Shown here: piece after piece, positions 1 through 9,042 of the stretch
How positions within the stretch are numbered: position 1 is the first letter of the stretch
Layout: every line of letters begins with the position of its first letter
Origin: Paenibacillus segetis
GTDB lineage: Bacteria > Bacillota > Bacilli > Paenibacillales > Paenibacillaceae
Direction: 5' to 3'
Assembly (NCBI RefSeq): GCF_014639155.1
Contig: NZ_BMFT01000002.1
Coordinates: forward strand, 248,001 to 312,000
DNA: 64,000 nt
Notes under the pieces: generated by a model
The model's database searches: none
Told to the model about the DNA's origin: nothing
What the model saw: only the letters and a program-made list of their open reading frames with translations
Position numbers and translations under genes: made by a program

Positions 1-108
1 ACAGAGGAAATACCCAAACGAAATATCGGAGTCTGCTTCTTGAAAAGTGTACCTTTATCCTTAGCTTCAACAAAATTTATGGAGATTATTGAAAATAAAA
101 TGAACTAA
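1..108 (+). CDS. C-terminal end of a LysR-type regulator (partial)
   Basis: The window opens inside a reading frame that continues in frame 1 to a TAA stop, giving 35 residues. The tail contains IGVCFLKSVPLSL and ends in EIIENKMN. This looks like the last strand and helix of a LysR-type substrate-binding domain, where such regulators commonly end. The start lies outside the window, so the family call rests on a short stretch and is tentative. An inverted repeat at 159-183 follows and could serve as its terminator. Confidence 0.4.
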   Translation, partial: TEEIPKRNIGVCFLKSVPLSLASTKFMEIIENKMN

Positions 109-158
109 AATATGATGTAGTAGTGAATGGGAGACATCTTAAGAATAACGAAGACCCG

Positions 159-183
159 AGACTCACACCAATGGTGTGAGTCT
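159..183. terminator. Inverted repeat between convergent genes, possible terminator
   Basis: The 11-bp perfect arms AGACTCACACC (159-169) and GGTGTGAGTCT (173-183) are separated by three bases. The hairpin overlaps the last codons of the minus-strand AraC gene and sits 50 bases past the plus-strand stop. It could therefore end transcription from both sides. The T-tract is weak on both strands, so efficiency is uncertain. Confidence 0.5.
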
Positions 184-1026
184 TGCATAATGCATTTTGC
201 GGTGGGCTTGTGGTGTTCTCCCAAATAGGGCTTTGAAGGATTTATAAAAATGTCCTAAATTACCGAAGCCTGCCTCTAGCGCGATATCCAGTATCCCCCG
301 ATCCGAGTGCAGTAATAAATTCTCAGCGTATTGAAGCTTGATGCGGTTCAAATATTGCAGCGGCGTTTGATGCTCCCATTCTTTGAATGTGCGGCATAAA
401 TGGGCGTGAGATTTTCCAGATATCGAAATCATAGCCGGGACACCTTCGATGAAGTGTTCCGGTTTTTTCATTTCTTTGCACAGATTAAGGAACCATTCCG
501 GTTTCTCATGAGGCTCCAAGACAACGGAGTGCATTAAGTAATGACAGTATACTTCCGCCAAGAGCGCGCGAAGCTCGGTTCGGTACCATTGCTTCTCATG
601 CTGTGGAATCCGATAGAGCTTTTCCATGCGCCGCTGAAGCAGCAGCTTCTCTTGGTGGGAGAGTTGTATCGTAATAGGAAAAGCCGAGCCCAGGAACGAT
701 TCCTTCGGAAATCCAGCACCGAGATACGCAAGCAAATCCATCAGCGTCTTCTCGTAAAATGACAGGTTAATCAATCGGCAATCGATGCCAGGCAACTGTT
801 CATAATAATGGATATCCTGTGGTCGCATAAACACAAGTGAGCCCTCACTGAGCAGTTCTCTTTTACCATTAATACAATGATAAGCAGCACCTTCTACAAT
901 AATAAAAAATTCAAAAAAATCATGGTCATGAGGCCCTGATGTATTTCCTATCCCCGTTATGTCCCTATAGTGGCCTTCTGCTTCGGCATCGATTCCGACC
1001 TCTGCTCTAAGTGTATGGATCTCCAT
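163..1026 (-). CDS. AraC-family regulator with N-terminal cupin sensor, ChbR-like
   Basis: This 287-residue cytoplasmic one-component regulator probably senses a sugar and controls the divergent mannosidase genes. The N-terminal cupin domain (about residues 20-110) carries the PHDHDFFEFF motif seen in ChbR-like sensors. The C-terminal double helix-turn-helix (about residues 190-280) ends in the conserved GFGNLGHFYKSFKALFGRTP block. The length is typical for the class. It is divergent from the DUF1861/GH38 pair across a 225-base gap that holds two direct repeats. Regulation of the alpha-mannosidase operon is inferred from position. The sugar it senses is not shown. Confidence 0.85.
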   Translation of the reverse strand: MEIHTLRAEVGIDAEAEGHYRDITGIGNTSGPHDHDFFEFFIIVEGAAYHCINGKRELLSEGSLVFMRPQDIHYYEQLPGIDCRLINLSFYEKTLMDLLAYLGAGFPKESFLGSAFPITIQLSHQEKLLLQRRMEKLYRIPQHEKQWYRTELRALLAEVYCHYLMHSVVLEPHEKPEWFLNLCKEMKKPEHFIEGVPAMISISGKSHAHLCRTFKEWEHQTPLQYLNRIKLQYAENLLLHSDRGILDIALEAGFGNLGHFYKSFKALFGRTPQAHRKMHYARLTPLV

Positions 1027-1066
1027 TACTTCCTTCCCAGCCCCTTTCTTACATCAAAATAACATA

Positions 1067-1113
1067 ATTTATCTGAAGATGATATAGAGTGATGAAATGC
1101 TGATTTATCTGAA
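1067..1113. promoter_or_regulatory. Direct repeats between AraC and mannoside genes (operator candidate)
   Basis: The 11-mer ATTTATCTGAA occurs at 1067-1077 and again at 1103-1113, in the same orientation and 36 bases apart. AraC proteins often bind direct repeats, and this gap separates an AraC gene from its likely targets. The rest of the 1027-1251 gap is AT-rich; I see no clear promoter hexamers. Confidence 0.4.
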
Positions 1114-1251
1114 ATAATTGATGATTGAATATTATTTTTTGTTATGAATGCAAAAATAGCGTAGTCATTAGCTAAATATAAGTAAGATTCCTCTACCACG
1201 TCGTGATAGAATAATCGGCAATAACCACGACAAACCGGGAGATGATTTCAA

Positions 1252-2208
1252 GTGAATTTGCTTCAGCGGAGAGAACAGTTTGAGTTAAATAAGTCCATTT
1301 ATGAGAGTGCTAAGCTTAGCTTTCACGGTGTAGAAGGTTTCGATGTTTATAACATTTCAATACCTTTCGAGTGGAAGGGAAAGGACTATATTTTCGGCCG
1401 TGTGGAAAGACGGAGCGAATGGGCACGTTCATGGGTACGTTTGTTTGAGAAAACGGGACAGGATGAATGGACATTGGTTCGGGGTTCGATGGTCTATCAG
1501 TTGGAGGACCCGTATATTAGCTTGATCGGCGATTCGCTAGTCATGGGCGGGACGCATGTACGCTATCAGCAGCATAACGTGGATACATATTTCGGTTATT
1601 TTTACAAGGGAACAGAAATTGATGATTTGTATTATTTCACAACGGGACCAGAGTATATGAAGGATATACGATTGGTCGAGATGAATGAGGGACGAATCGG
1701 TGTGTTCTCTCGGCCTCGGGGCGAGGAAGTGCGTAAGAAATTTGGGAGCGAATCCATGATTGGCTTCACCGTGATTAATAGCCTGGACGAATTGACGATG
1801 GAGGTCGTCGAGAATGCGCCCTATATCCCCGATCTATTTGATCAAAATGAGTGGGGCGGTTGTAATCAAGCCTATTATCTGGAAAGTGGGAATATTGGCG
1901 TCATTGGTCATATTTGCTACAAGACTACTTCGGAAAATGGTCAGTTGATGCAGGTCTATATGAATTTCTCATTTGTACTGGACGTGACCCATCATGTTGC
2001 TCTTGATCAGAAAATCATCGGAACGCGCACCTGCTACCCGGATGGTCCAGCCAAAAAACCGGATCTGACTGATTGTGCCTTTACTTCGGGCATAGTCATG
2101 CGCGAGGACGGAAAGTGTGATCTGTATAGCGGAATTGGTGATACGGAAGCTGGCAGAATCGTGATTAATTATCCGTTTGAAGGTCACGGAGCTATCATTT
2201 CGAAGTAA
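1252..2208 (+). CDS. DUF1861-type five-bladed propeller protein, GH130-like
   Basis: This 318-residue soluble protein has no signal peptide. The sequence is rich in blade-like strands (IFGRVERRSEWARSWVRLF, EWGGCNQAYYLESGNIGVIGH), resembling the DUF1861 family, which folds like GH130 mannoside phosphorylases/mannosidases. It starts at GTG with GGGAGA about ten bases upstream. It lies 51 bases before a GH38 alpha-mannosidase, so a role in handling mannosides, as an enzyme or a binding partner, is a reasonable inference. No biochemical activity can be read from the sequence alone. Confidence 0.65.
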   Translation: MNLLQRREQFELNKSIYESAKLSFHGVEGFDVYNISIPFEWKGKDYIFGRVERRSEWARSWVRLFEKTGQDEWTLVRGSMVYQLEDPYISLIGDSLVMGGTHVRYQQHNVDTYFGYFYKGTEIDDLYYFTTGPEYMKDIRLVEMNEGRIGVFSRPRGEEVRKKFGSESMIGFTVINSLDELTMEVVENAPYIPDLFDQNEWGGCNQAYYLESGNIGVIGHICYKTTSENGQLMQVYMNFSFVLDVTHHVALDQKIIGTRTCYPDGPAKKPDLTDCAFTSGIVMREDGKCDLYSGIGDTEAGRIVINYPFEGHGAIISK

Positions 2209-2259
2209 TTGTGCAATTCAGACAGTCTTTTATTATAAGGACACAAAGGAGATGACAGC

Positions 2260-5200
2260 ATGTTTTGGACATTGGATAAACTGGGGCAGCGCATTCAGGA
2301 GCTAGAGACCTATCGATACCGGGGAATGATGGAGCTTGAGGAATGGTCCCATACAGTGGATGCTGAGCATGAGATCGGGGCGTATCCTTCAGATGTAACG
2401 GCGGAGAAACAGGTAGGGAGAGGCGACCGCTGGAAGGGAAGAGATTTATACGTTTGGCTTCGCAGGAAAGTCCTTGTTCCGCAGGAATGGCAAGGCCGGA
2501 AAATTTGCGGACTATTTGATTTCGGCAAGTCGGGACCGGGCAACAATGGTGGGTTCGAATCGCTATTTTTCTTAAACGGTAAGCCTTATCAAGGTGTCGA
2601 TTCCAATCATAAAGAAGTATTCTTGCCTCAGGAACTGGTGGGTACCGAAGTCGAACTATGCTTCCGATTGTGGTCGGGACTAGAAGGTGGTGGCAAGCCC
2701 ATTGAGCAGGAACATGAGTTCAAGCAGGCTGCATTAGCCTACCTAGATGAACGTGTAGACAATTTGTATTATACAGGTAAAGCTGTTCTGGATAGTGTAA
2801 AGGTGTTGGCAGCAGATCGACCGGAATACCATGATTTATTAAAGGCTCTTGATCGTTCATTTCAAATTTTGGATTGGTCAAGACCAGGCTCGGAGGTGTT
2901 CTATCAGTCTGTCTATGAAGCAGATGCTGAATTGAAGAGCCAATTACAGCGGCTTAAGCATAACCATCCGGTAATCGTTCGTTGTATCGGACATACGCAT
3001 ATCGATGTGGCTTGGTTATGGCGATTGTCGCATACGCGGGAAAAAGCTGCACGCTCTTTCTCGACGGTACTTCGCTTGATGGAGCTGTACCCAGAATATA
3101 CTTTTCTACAAACTCAGCCACAGCTCTATGCCTATATTAAATCCGACTATCCGGAGATCTACGAACAGATCAAAAAGCGGGTTGCGGAAGGACGCTGGGA
3201 AGCCGGGGGTGCGATGTGGCTTGAAGCGGATTGTAACTTGACGAGTGGGGAATCTCTAGTTCGGCAAATTCTGTACGGAACTCGATTTTTTCGAGATGAG
3301 TTTGGCGTAGAATGCAAATACCTCTGGCTGCCAGATGTATTCGGCTATAGCTGGGCCCTTCCACAAATATTGCGAAAGTCCGGGATCGACACCTTCATGA
3401 CGACTAAGATCAGTTGGAGTCAATATAACCGGATGCCACATGACACGTTCCAGTGGAGAGGGATCGACGGCTCGGAAATACTGACGCATTTCATTACGAC
3501 ACCGGAGGAGTCGGGTTCGAAAGCTTGGTATTATACCTACAATGGCACGACAGAACCGTTCGCAGTGCAAGGAATATGGGATACTTATCGGGATAAAGGC
3601 TTGAATCAAGAATTATTACTGTCTTACGGATACGGAGATGGAGGCGGTGGAGTCAATCGCGATATGCTGGAGATGCGCCGGAGATTGGAAGAAATGCCGG
3701 GAATTCCTTCCGCTGTTACAGGTCGTGCAGATGATTACTTCGAGCGGCTTCAAGCAACAGTGGCGGATACTGACCAGTACGTACATACGTGGGACGGGGA
3801 GTTATATTTGGAATTTCACCGGGGCACGTACACGAGCCAAGCCTACAACAAGCGGATGAATCGGAAGCTAGAGCTGTTGTACCGGGAGGTGGAATGGATG
3901 CATGTGCTGAATGCAGCGGTTACTGGGGGATGGGGTTCTTATCCTTCTGACAGCTTGACTGAAGGTTGGAGCATCATCCTCCGTAATCAATTCCATGACA
4001 TTATCCCGGGTTCATCGATCCAGGAAGTGTACGCCGACTCCCGCATTGAATATGCTGAAGCTCATCAATATGGAACGGATGCTTTAACATTGGCGGCTGC
4101 CGGACTGATCTCCGGTGTGAACGATCCGAATGTCATTACGGTCTATAATAGTGCATCCTTTGAGCGTAGCGATCTGGTTACGATTGCCACGGACAGTCTG
4201 AAATGGATTAACGGAGTATGGATGGATGAGGGAGGCAAGGAACTGACCTCTCAACAAATGAATGGGGAGTGGCGGGTGCGAGTTGAAGGTATCCCTGCAC
4301 TTGGGAGTCAGAGTATCAAGTTCCACGGGGATGCGCAGTCCCAGAACGAGAGCAGTAGCTTCCAGCTTCAGGACTGGGGCTTGTCTACCCCTCATTACGA
4401 GATCAAATGGAATGGAGCGGGTCAACTGATCTCCATTTATGATAAAGCGGCCTCACGTGAGGTGTTGGCTGAAGGCGAGCGGGGTAATGTGCTGCAAGTC
4501 TTTGAAGATAAACCGAAAATGTTCGACGCATGGGACATCGATCTTTATTATCAAGAGAAAATGACCGAAATTATCCAGCTTCAATCACTCGAATGGATAG
4601 CAAATGGTCCGCTTGTCGCTACAGCACGGTTTACCTGGTCTTATATGAGCTCCGTGATCGTGCAGGATCTTACGGTGTATGCGGATAGCCGCAGAATCGA
4701 TTTTGCGACCAAGGTCGATTGGCAGGAACGGCAACAGCTGCTGAAGGTCGCTTTCCCAGTAGCTGTTCGCTCCACCGAGGCTACGTATGATATTCAGTTC
4801 GGTAATGTTAAACGACCAACGCATTGGAATACGAGCTGGGATTATGCCCGATTCGAGACGGTCGGTCATCAATGGGCTGATCTTTCTGAACGGGGTTATG
4901 GGGTTAGTTTGATGAATGATTGCAAATACGGCTACGACATTAAGGACAACGTCATGCGATTATCGTTGCTTAAATCGGCCATCTATCCTGATCCTCTCGC
5001 TGACCAAGGGGAGCATGAATTTACTTACTCAATTTTTCCCCATTCGGGCGATTGGGTAGAAGCCGGGACTGTTCGCGAGGCATGGGAACTGAATAATCCG
5101 CTTCATTATGTTCAGGGTGCATCGCCTACGGCAGGCAAGTCTCTATTCCGTTTCATGAATGATCATGACAATGTGATGGTGGACGCGGTGAAAAAGGCAG

Positions 5201-5406
5201 AAGATGCAGATGCCATCATCCTTCGGATACATGAGTTCACAGGTAAGCGTAGCGAAGTAGGGCTTACTAGTGATTACGGGGTTATATCATGGCAGGAATG
5301 CGATCTAATGGAACGTGAGGTAGCAGAGAAACAGTGTGGACCGGAGCTCCAATTCCTTCTGAAACCTTATGAAATCAAGACATTTCTCGTTAAATTAAGT
5401 TGTTAA
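2260..5406 (+). CDS. Alpha-mannosidase, glycoside hydrolase family 38
   Basis: This 1048-residue retaining alpha-mannosidase would release mannose from imported alpha-mannosides. It has no signal peptide, so it is cytoplasmic. The metal-binding motif GHTHIDVAWLW lies near residue 245. The LWLPDVFGYS block carries the expected nucleophile at Asp359. The downstream GH38 middle domain includes NQFHDIIPGSSI, and the C-terminal beta-sandwich region runs to the end. The length fits bacterial GH38 enzymes. The start is preceded by AAGGAGATGACAGC. It forms an operon with the DUF1861 gene and ends at a strong terminator. Expected regulators are the divergent AraC protein and the downstream YtdP-like protein. 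Confidence 0.93.
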   Translation: MFWTLDKLGQRIQELETYRYRGMMELEEWSHTVDAEHEIGAYPSDVTAEKQVGRGDRWKGRDLYVWLRRKVLVPQEWQGRKICGLFDFGKSGPGNNGGFESLFFLNGKPYQGVDSNHKEVFLPQELVGTEVELCFRLWSGLEGGGKPIEQEHEFKQAALAYLDERVDNLYYTGKAVLDSVKVLAADRPEYHDLLKALDRSFQILDWSRPGSEVFYQSVYEADAELKSQLQRLKHNHPVIVRCIGHTHIDVAWLWRLSHTREKAARSFSTVLRLMELYPEYTFLQTQPQLYAYIKSDYPEIYEQIKKRVAEGRWEAGGAMWLEADCNLTSGESLVRQILYGTRFFRDEFGVECKYLWLPDVFGYSWALPQILRKSGIDTFMTTKISWSQYNRMPHDTFQWRGIDGSEILTHFITTPEESGSKAWYYTYNGTTEPFAVQGIWDTYRDKGLNQELLLSYGYGDGGGGVNRDMLEMRRRLEEMPGIPSAVTGRADDYFERLQATVADTDQYVHTWDGELYLEFHRGTYTSQAYNKRMNRKLELLYREVEWMHVLNAAVTGGWGSYPSDSLTEGWSIILRNQFHDIIPGSSIQEVYADSRIEYAEAHQYGTDALTLAAAGLISGVNDPNVITVYNSASFERSDLVTIATDSLKWINGVWMDEGGKELTSQQMNGEWRVRVEGIPALGSQSIKFHGDAQSQNESSSFQLQDWGLSTPHYEIKWNGAGQLISIYDKAASREVLAEGERGNVLQVFEDKPKMFDAWDIDLYYQEKMTEIIQLQSLEWIANGPLVATARFTWSYMSSVIVQDLTVYADSRRIDFATKVDWQERQQLLKVAFPVAVRSTEATYDIQFGNVKRPTHWNTSWDYARFETVGHQWADLSERGYGVSLMNDCKYGYDIKDNVMRLSLLKSAIYPDPLADQGEHEFTYSIFPHSGDWVEAGTVREAWELNNPLHYVQGASPTAGKSLFRFMNDHDNVMVDAVKKAEDADAIILRIHEFTGKRSEVGLTSDYGVISWQECDLMEREVAEKQCGPELQFLLKPYEIKTFLVKLSC

Positions 5407-5429
5407 GTTAGATTATTTATATACACATG

Positions 5430-5472
5430 GGGCTGTCCTACATCATTTGAATGACAGGGAGACAGCCCTTTT
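5430..5472 (+). terminator. Rho-independent terminator after the GH38 gene
   Basis: The stem GGGCTGTC (5430-5437) pairs with GACAGCCC (5461-5468), followed by TTTT. It lies 24 bases past the alpha-mannosidase stop. Confidence 0.75.
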
Positions 5473-5506
5473 CTGCTATGGTATTATTAATATCGTTAAT
5501 CAAATA

Positions 5507-5520
5507 TGAAAGCGTTTTAT
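5507..5520. promoter_or_regulatory. Cre-like site upstream of the YtdP-like regulator
   Basis: TGAAAGCGTTTTAT fits the catabolite-responsive consensus TGWAANCGNTNWCA in its first twelve positions and departs from it in the last two. It lies 37 bases before the start codon, a sensible place for CcpA repression. A near-identical site precedes the permease operon at 8020. Confidence 0.45.
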
Positions 5521-5556
5521 ATCATTTGTATAGGATGACAACATAGGGGGACAGAG

Positions 5557-7830
5557 ATGAGACGCATAAGAGAAAGGATTCATTTGAAATCATGGTTTGC
5601 TAGATTTTTCTTTTCTTTCGTTGTGTTGCTTGTGGCCGTTTCCCTATCCATCACAACACTACTATATCAAGCCTTTTCTAAGGGTTCGACAGAACAGATC
5701 AATCAAATTTCACAACAAAGACTGGAACAAAGCTCGAATATGTTCGAGTTTATTATGAATCAAGCAAGACTAATTACGCTGCAATTATCATTGGATAATG
5801 ACATCATAAGGTCCATTAACAGTGGGGATGCTGTGAGTGATTACTTTATCAATCACGCTTCCTTAAGAAAAATAAATGATCTTCTAATAACCAATAAAAA
5901 TATCTACTCCATCACGTTATATAACGGGCAAAATAAAACTCTTATTGGAACTGATCGTGATAAAGCAAACGCTGAGGCTGCAACAATTGAATGGTTGAGG
6001 GATGCTACCGTCCAGAGTTTGGGCCGTGCGGTTCCTCGGAAACTACTAGTAAATGGTCCAACAGGGACTGAGCAGAATGTGTACACTACCTTTTATTACG
6101 ACAAAAACCCGGATAACAACGAGATTACCAGTGCCATTATCGTCAATCTGAAAATGGATAGCTTTGTTAATCATCAGAGCGATAATCTCATGATTCTGGA
6201 CCAGGAGGGGCATGTGGTCTTCGGTTCAGATAAAAGTGGGTTTCTTGATGATATTTCCGAGCGACACTACGTGCAAAGGATTATGGAATCCAGCACAAAT
6301 GAGAGCTTTACAGATACGATAGATGAGTCAAAGACACTAGTGTCCTCAGCCTATTCAGAGCAACTCGGATGGTACTTTGTTTCTATAATTCCATACGAAA
6401 CGGCTACGGCGCAGATTTCTGATATTAGGCATACGGCGTTTCTGATCTGTTTACTGCTACTTGTTCTAGCATTAGGTGTATCTGCTGTGCTTAGTGGCAT
6501 GTTATCTTCACCCCTATCCAAGCTTGCGCGGAAAGCACTCAGCTTTCAATCCGATAAAGGTGATCTACCGACCGAGAAGCTTAGCGAAATGGAGATATTG
6601 AACCGATTTTATTCCAATATCACGTCTCAATTTGAACAGCTGGAAGCTTCTAGCCAAAGGTCACGCGTCTCGATCAAGGCAGAATATTTCAAAGAGCTGC
6701 TGCATGGCGTGCGGATTCCGGAGTCAGATGATACCAAGCAATATAAGTTGAATGTGGATCTGATTGAAAGTACAACTTTATATGTGGCTGTTCTGAAGCA
6801 AGATAACATTCGTGAATTAGCAGAGCGAAAAGAAGAGATTGATTATACGATTAGTACCGTCTTGTATAGCTTTACGGATCAATTCATGCGCTCGCGCATC
6901 CCCTGTGAAATTGTGAAAGTGGAAAATGAAATCATCCTGATATTTAATGGCGGCGATGGAAACGCAGTTCCAGACTCAGTTAAGGATGTTATGCATGAAC
7001 TTCAGCAGGAGGTTGCTCATACGTACGGGGTGACGATAACGATCGGTATAGGATGTGCTGCTCATGGAGGTCAGGAGATCAGCGATTCCTATTTAAGTGC
7101 GAAAGAAGCTTCCCTTTATAGACTTGTTCATGGTGATGGGAGCATTATTTTCTATGAAGATATGATGCCACAACTTAACAGCGATTTTGAATATCCTTAT
7201 TCCAAACAAAAGGCACTTCTTGAAGTGGTTAAAGTAGGCAAAGAGGAAAAAGTCGGAGCCGCTGTAGCGGATATTTTTGAGGCCCTGAAGCTCGCTCCAT
7301 ACAATATGATTCGTTTGTCCGTGCACCATTTGTTATTTTCTGTGGTTACGGCGACTTCTGCCGATTCTTCTCTGACTACTACATCGGCTACTTTTATTGA
7401 AACGCTAGGCACCCTCCAGCGGATGGAGTCTTTGCAAAGTATCGCGGATTGGTTTGTTCAATATATACAGGAGACTATTCAGCGAACAAAAGAGAACAAA
7501 AAGCATCTGAAGTCAGATTTGGCCGATGATATTGCCGCTTTTCTTGAGGAGCAATACGGCAATCCTGATTTATCTATTGAAATGGTCGCTGAACGGTTCC
7601 ATTACAATGGTATTTATTTTGGCAGGTTGTTCAAAGAATTATTTAACCGTCTGTTTCTGGAATATGTTACGGAGCTGCGGATTCGCAAGGCTAATGAATA
7701 TCTGAAGGACTCGAAGCTTACGGTCAAAGAAATCGGAGAGAAGGTTGGCTTCCTGAATTCATCCTATTTTGTAACCTGGTACAAGAAAAATACCGGCTTA
7801 GCACCAACCGAATATCGGAAAAGACATTAA
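5557..7830 (+). CDS. Membrane-anchored AraC-family regulator, YtdP-like
   Basis: This 757-residue transmembrane one-component regulator probably senses a sugar or a loaded binding protein outside the cell. A first transmembrane helix lies near residues 15-37. An extracellular Cache-like region follows (about 40-285), then a second helix (about 288-312). A cytoplasmic linker leads to an AraC double helix-turn-helix in the last 100 residues, including VKEIGEKVGFLNSSYFVTWYKK. This architecture is common in Paenibacillaceae beside LplB/YtcP-type importers, and such an importer lies immediately downstream. Control of that importer and perhaps of the mannosidase operon is inferred from position. 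Confidence 0.88.
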   Translation: MRRIRERIHLKSWFARFFFSFVVLLVAVSLSITTLLYQAFSKGSTEQINQISQQRLEQSSNMFEFIMNQARLITLQLSLDNDIIRSINSGDAVSDYFINHASLRKINDLLITNKNIYSITLYNGQNKTLIGTDRDKANAEAATIEWLRDATVQSLGRAVPRKLLVNGPTGTEQNVYTTFYYDKNPDNNEITSAIIVNLKMDSFVNHQSDNLMILDQEGHVVFGSDKSGFLDDISERHYVQRIMESSTNESFTDTIDESKTLVSSAYSEQLGWYFVSIIPYETATAQISDIRHTAFLICLLLLVLALGVSAVLSGMLSSPLSKLARKALSFQSDKGDLPTEKLSEMEILNRFYSNITSQFEQLEASSQRSRVSIKAEYFKELLHGVRIPESDDTKQYKLNVDLIESTTLYVAVLKQDNIRELAERKEEIDYTISTVLYSFTDQFMRSRIPCEIVKVENEIILIFNGGDGNAVPDSVKDVMHELQQEVAHTYGVTITIGIGCAAHGGQEISDSYLSAKEASLYRLVHGDGSIIFYEDMMPQLNSDFEYPYSKQKALLEVVKVGKEEKVGAAVADIFEALKLAPYNMIRLSVHHLLFSVVTATSADSSLTTTSATFIETLGTLQRMESLQSIADWFVQYIQETIQRTKENKKHLKSDLADDIAAFLEEQYGNPDLSIEMVAERFHYNGIYFGRLFKELFNRLFLEYVTELRIRKANEYLKDSKLTVKEIGEKVGFLNSSYFVTWYKKNTGLAPTEYRKRH

Positions 7831-7834
7831 CACG

Positions 7835-7866
7835 GAGGCGTTCCCTTAGGAGCGCTTTTTCTTTTT
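7835..7866 (+). terminator. Terminator after the YtdP-like gene
   Basis: GCGTTCC pairs with GGAGCGC (one G-U pair) around a CTTA loop, followed by TTTTTCTTTTT. It separates the regulator from the importer operon. Confidence 0.75.
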
Positions 7867-8019
7867 GCTGGACATTTTATGAGGAAATGGGGATATCAGG
7901 GTCTTCTATACAATCAGGATGGTTTGAAATTCAAAGATCCGCGTCATATATGGTTTTTTGAAGGGTGTGACCTACAGTATTGAAAGGAATATTTAGTTTT
8001 TAAACTTGTTGGTTTATCT

Positions 8020-8033
8020 TGAAAGCGCTATAT
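8020..8033. promoter_or_regulatory. Cre-like site upstream of the sugar importer
   Basis: TGAAAGCGCTATAT matches the first twelve positions of the cre consensus and ends AT where CA is expected. The same deviation is seen at 5507-5520. Its position 51 bases before the preferred start of the first permease suggests glucose repression of the importer. Confidence 0.45.
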
Positions 8034-8083
8034 TTTAGGCCGAGATGCAAGAGAATCGATACAGAAAAAAACGAGGTGTTCAT

Positions 8084-9013
8084 ATGAGGAGAGCCGTACA
8101 TGTACTATTTAGCGATTTGGTTAAAAACAAATTTTTGTATTTGTTAGTTTTACCCGGATTGGCCTATTTCCTACTATTTAGTTACTTACCTATGGCGGGC
8201 ATTATTGTTGCATTCAAAGAGTACCGCATGGATTTGGGCATTTTCGGAAGCCCGTTTAACGGATTGGATAACTTTAGATTTCTGACTGTGGATACGGCTT
8301 CAGTCTTGAAGGTTATCTTCAATACCTTATTTCTAAATATCTTATTTATAGGAATAGGTACCGCATTAGCTGTCATCACGGCCGTATTGATTAATGAAAT
8401 TCGCTTAACTTGGTTTAAGAAAATCTCTCAATCTCTGATTATACTTCCTAACTTTATTTCGTGGATTATCGTCGCCGTATTTGCTTACAACTTTCTCAAT
8501 ACAGATTTCGGTATCTTAAACGGATGGTTAAAAGGTCTTGGGATGGAAGGGGTTAGTTGGTACAACCGCGCTGAGTTTTGGCCGGTCATACTAGTGCTGC
8601 TGTACTCCTGGAAATCGGTCGGATTTAACAGCATTATTTATCTTGCTGCCATCACAGGGATCGATCAAGAACAGTATGAATCGGCCTCACTTGATGGAGC
8701 GAGTAAGTTCAGAAAGATTTGGCACATTACCATTCCGGGCATTTCCAAGACGATTATTATCTTGCTTCTACTAGCTATCGGACGAATCTTTTATGGTGAC
8801 TTCGGTATGATTTATGGTTTGGTTGGGGATAACAGCCTACTATTCTCGACGACTGATGTCATTGATACTTATGTATTCCGGGCACTTCGGACCTTGAATG
8901 ATGTTGGGATGTCCTCTGCCATCGGTCTGCTGCAATCCGTAATTGGCTTCCTTCTTGTCTTTGCGGCCAATGCTGTAGTGAGAAAGTATGACAAGGATTC
9001 AGCCCTATTCTAA
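8084..9013 (+). CDS. Sugar ABC transporter permease, LplB family
   Basis: This inner-membrane permease has six predicted transmembrane segments and forms half of the channel of an oligosaccharide importer. The N-terminus LVLPGLAYFLLFSYLPMAG and the EAA loop EQYESASLDGASKFRKIWHITIPG are diagnostic of LplB-type permeases. The frame is open from an ATG at 8045. The ATG at 8084 is preferred because GAGGTG lies seven bases upstream and the resulting 309 residues match the family. The operon partner YtcP-type permease starts 29 bases later. No ATPase gene lies nearby, as is usual where a shared MsmX-like ATPase is used. Confidence 0.92.
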   Translation: MRRAVHVLFSDLVKNKFLYLLVLPGLAYFLLFSYLPMAGIIVAFKEYRMDLGIFGSPFNGLDNFRFLTVDTASVLKVIFNTLFLNILFIGIGTALAVITAVLINEIRLTWFKKISQSLIILPNFISWIIVAVFAYNFLNTDFGILNGWLKGLGMEGVSWYNRAEFWPVILVLLYSWKSVGFNSIIYLAAITGIDQEQYESASLDGASKFRKIWHITIPGISKTIIILLLLAIGRIFYGDFGMIYGLVGDNSLLFSTTDVIDTYVFRALRTLNDVGMSSAIGLLQSVIGFLLVFAANAVVRKYDKDSALF

Positions 9014-9042
9014 ATGATAAATCCTGAAAGGAGTAATAACAG

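Noticed and set aside
8045..8083. Longer start for the LplB-type permease
   Set aside because: No ribosome site, and it lies close to the cre-like site; the ATG at 8084 has GAGGTG at good spacing.
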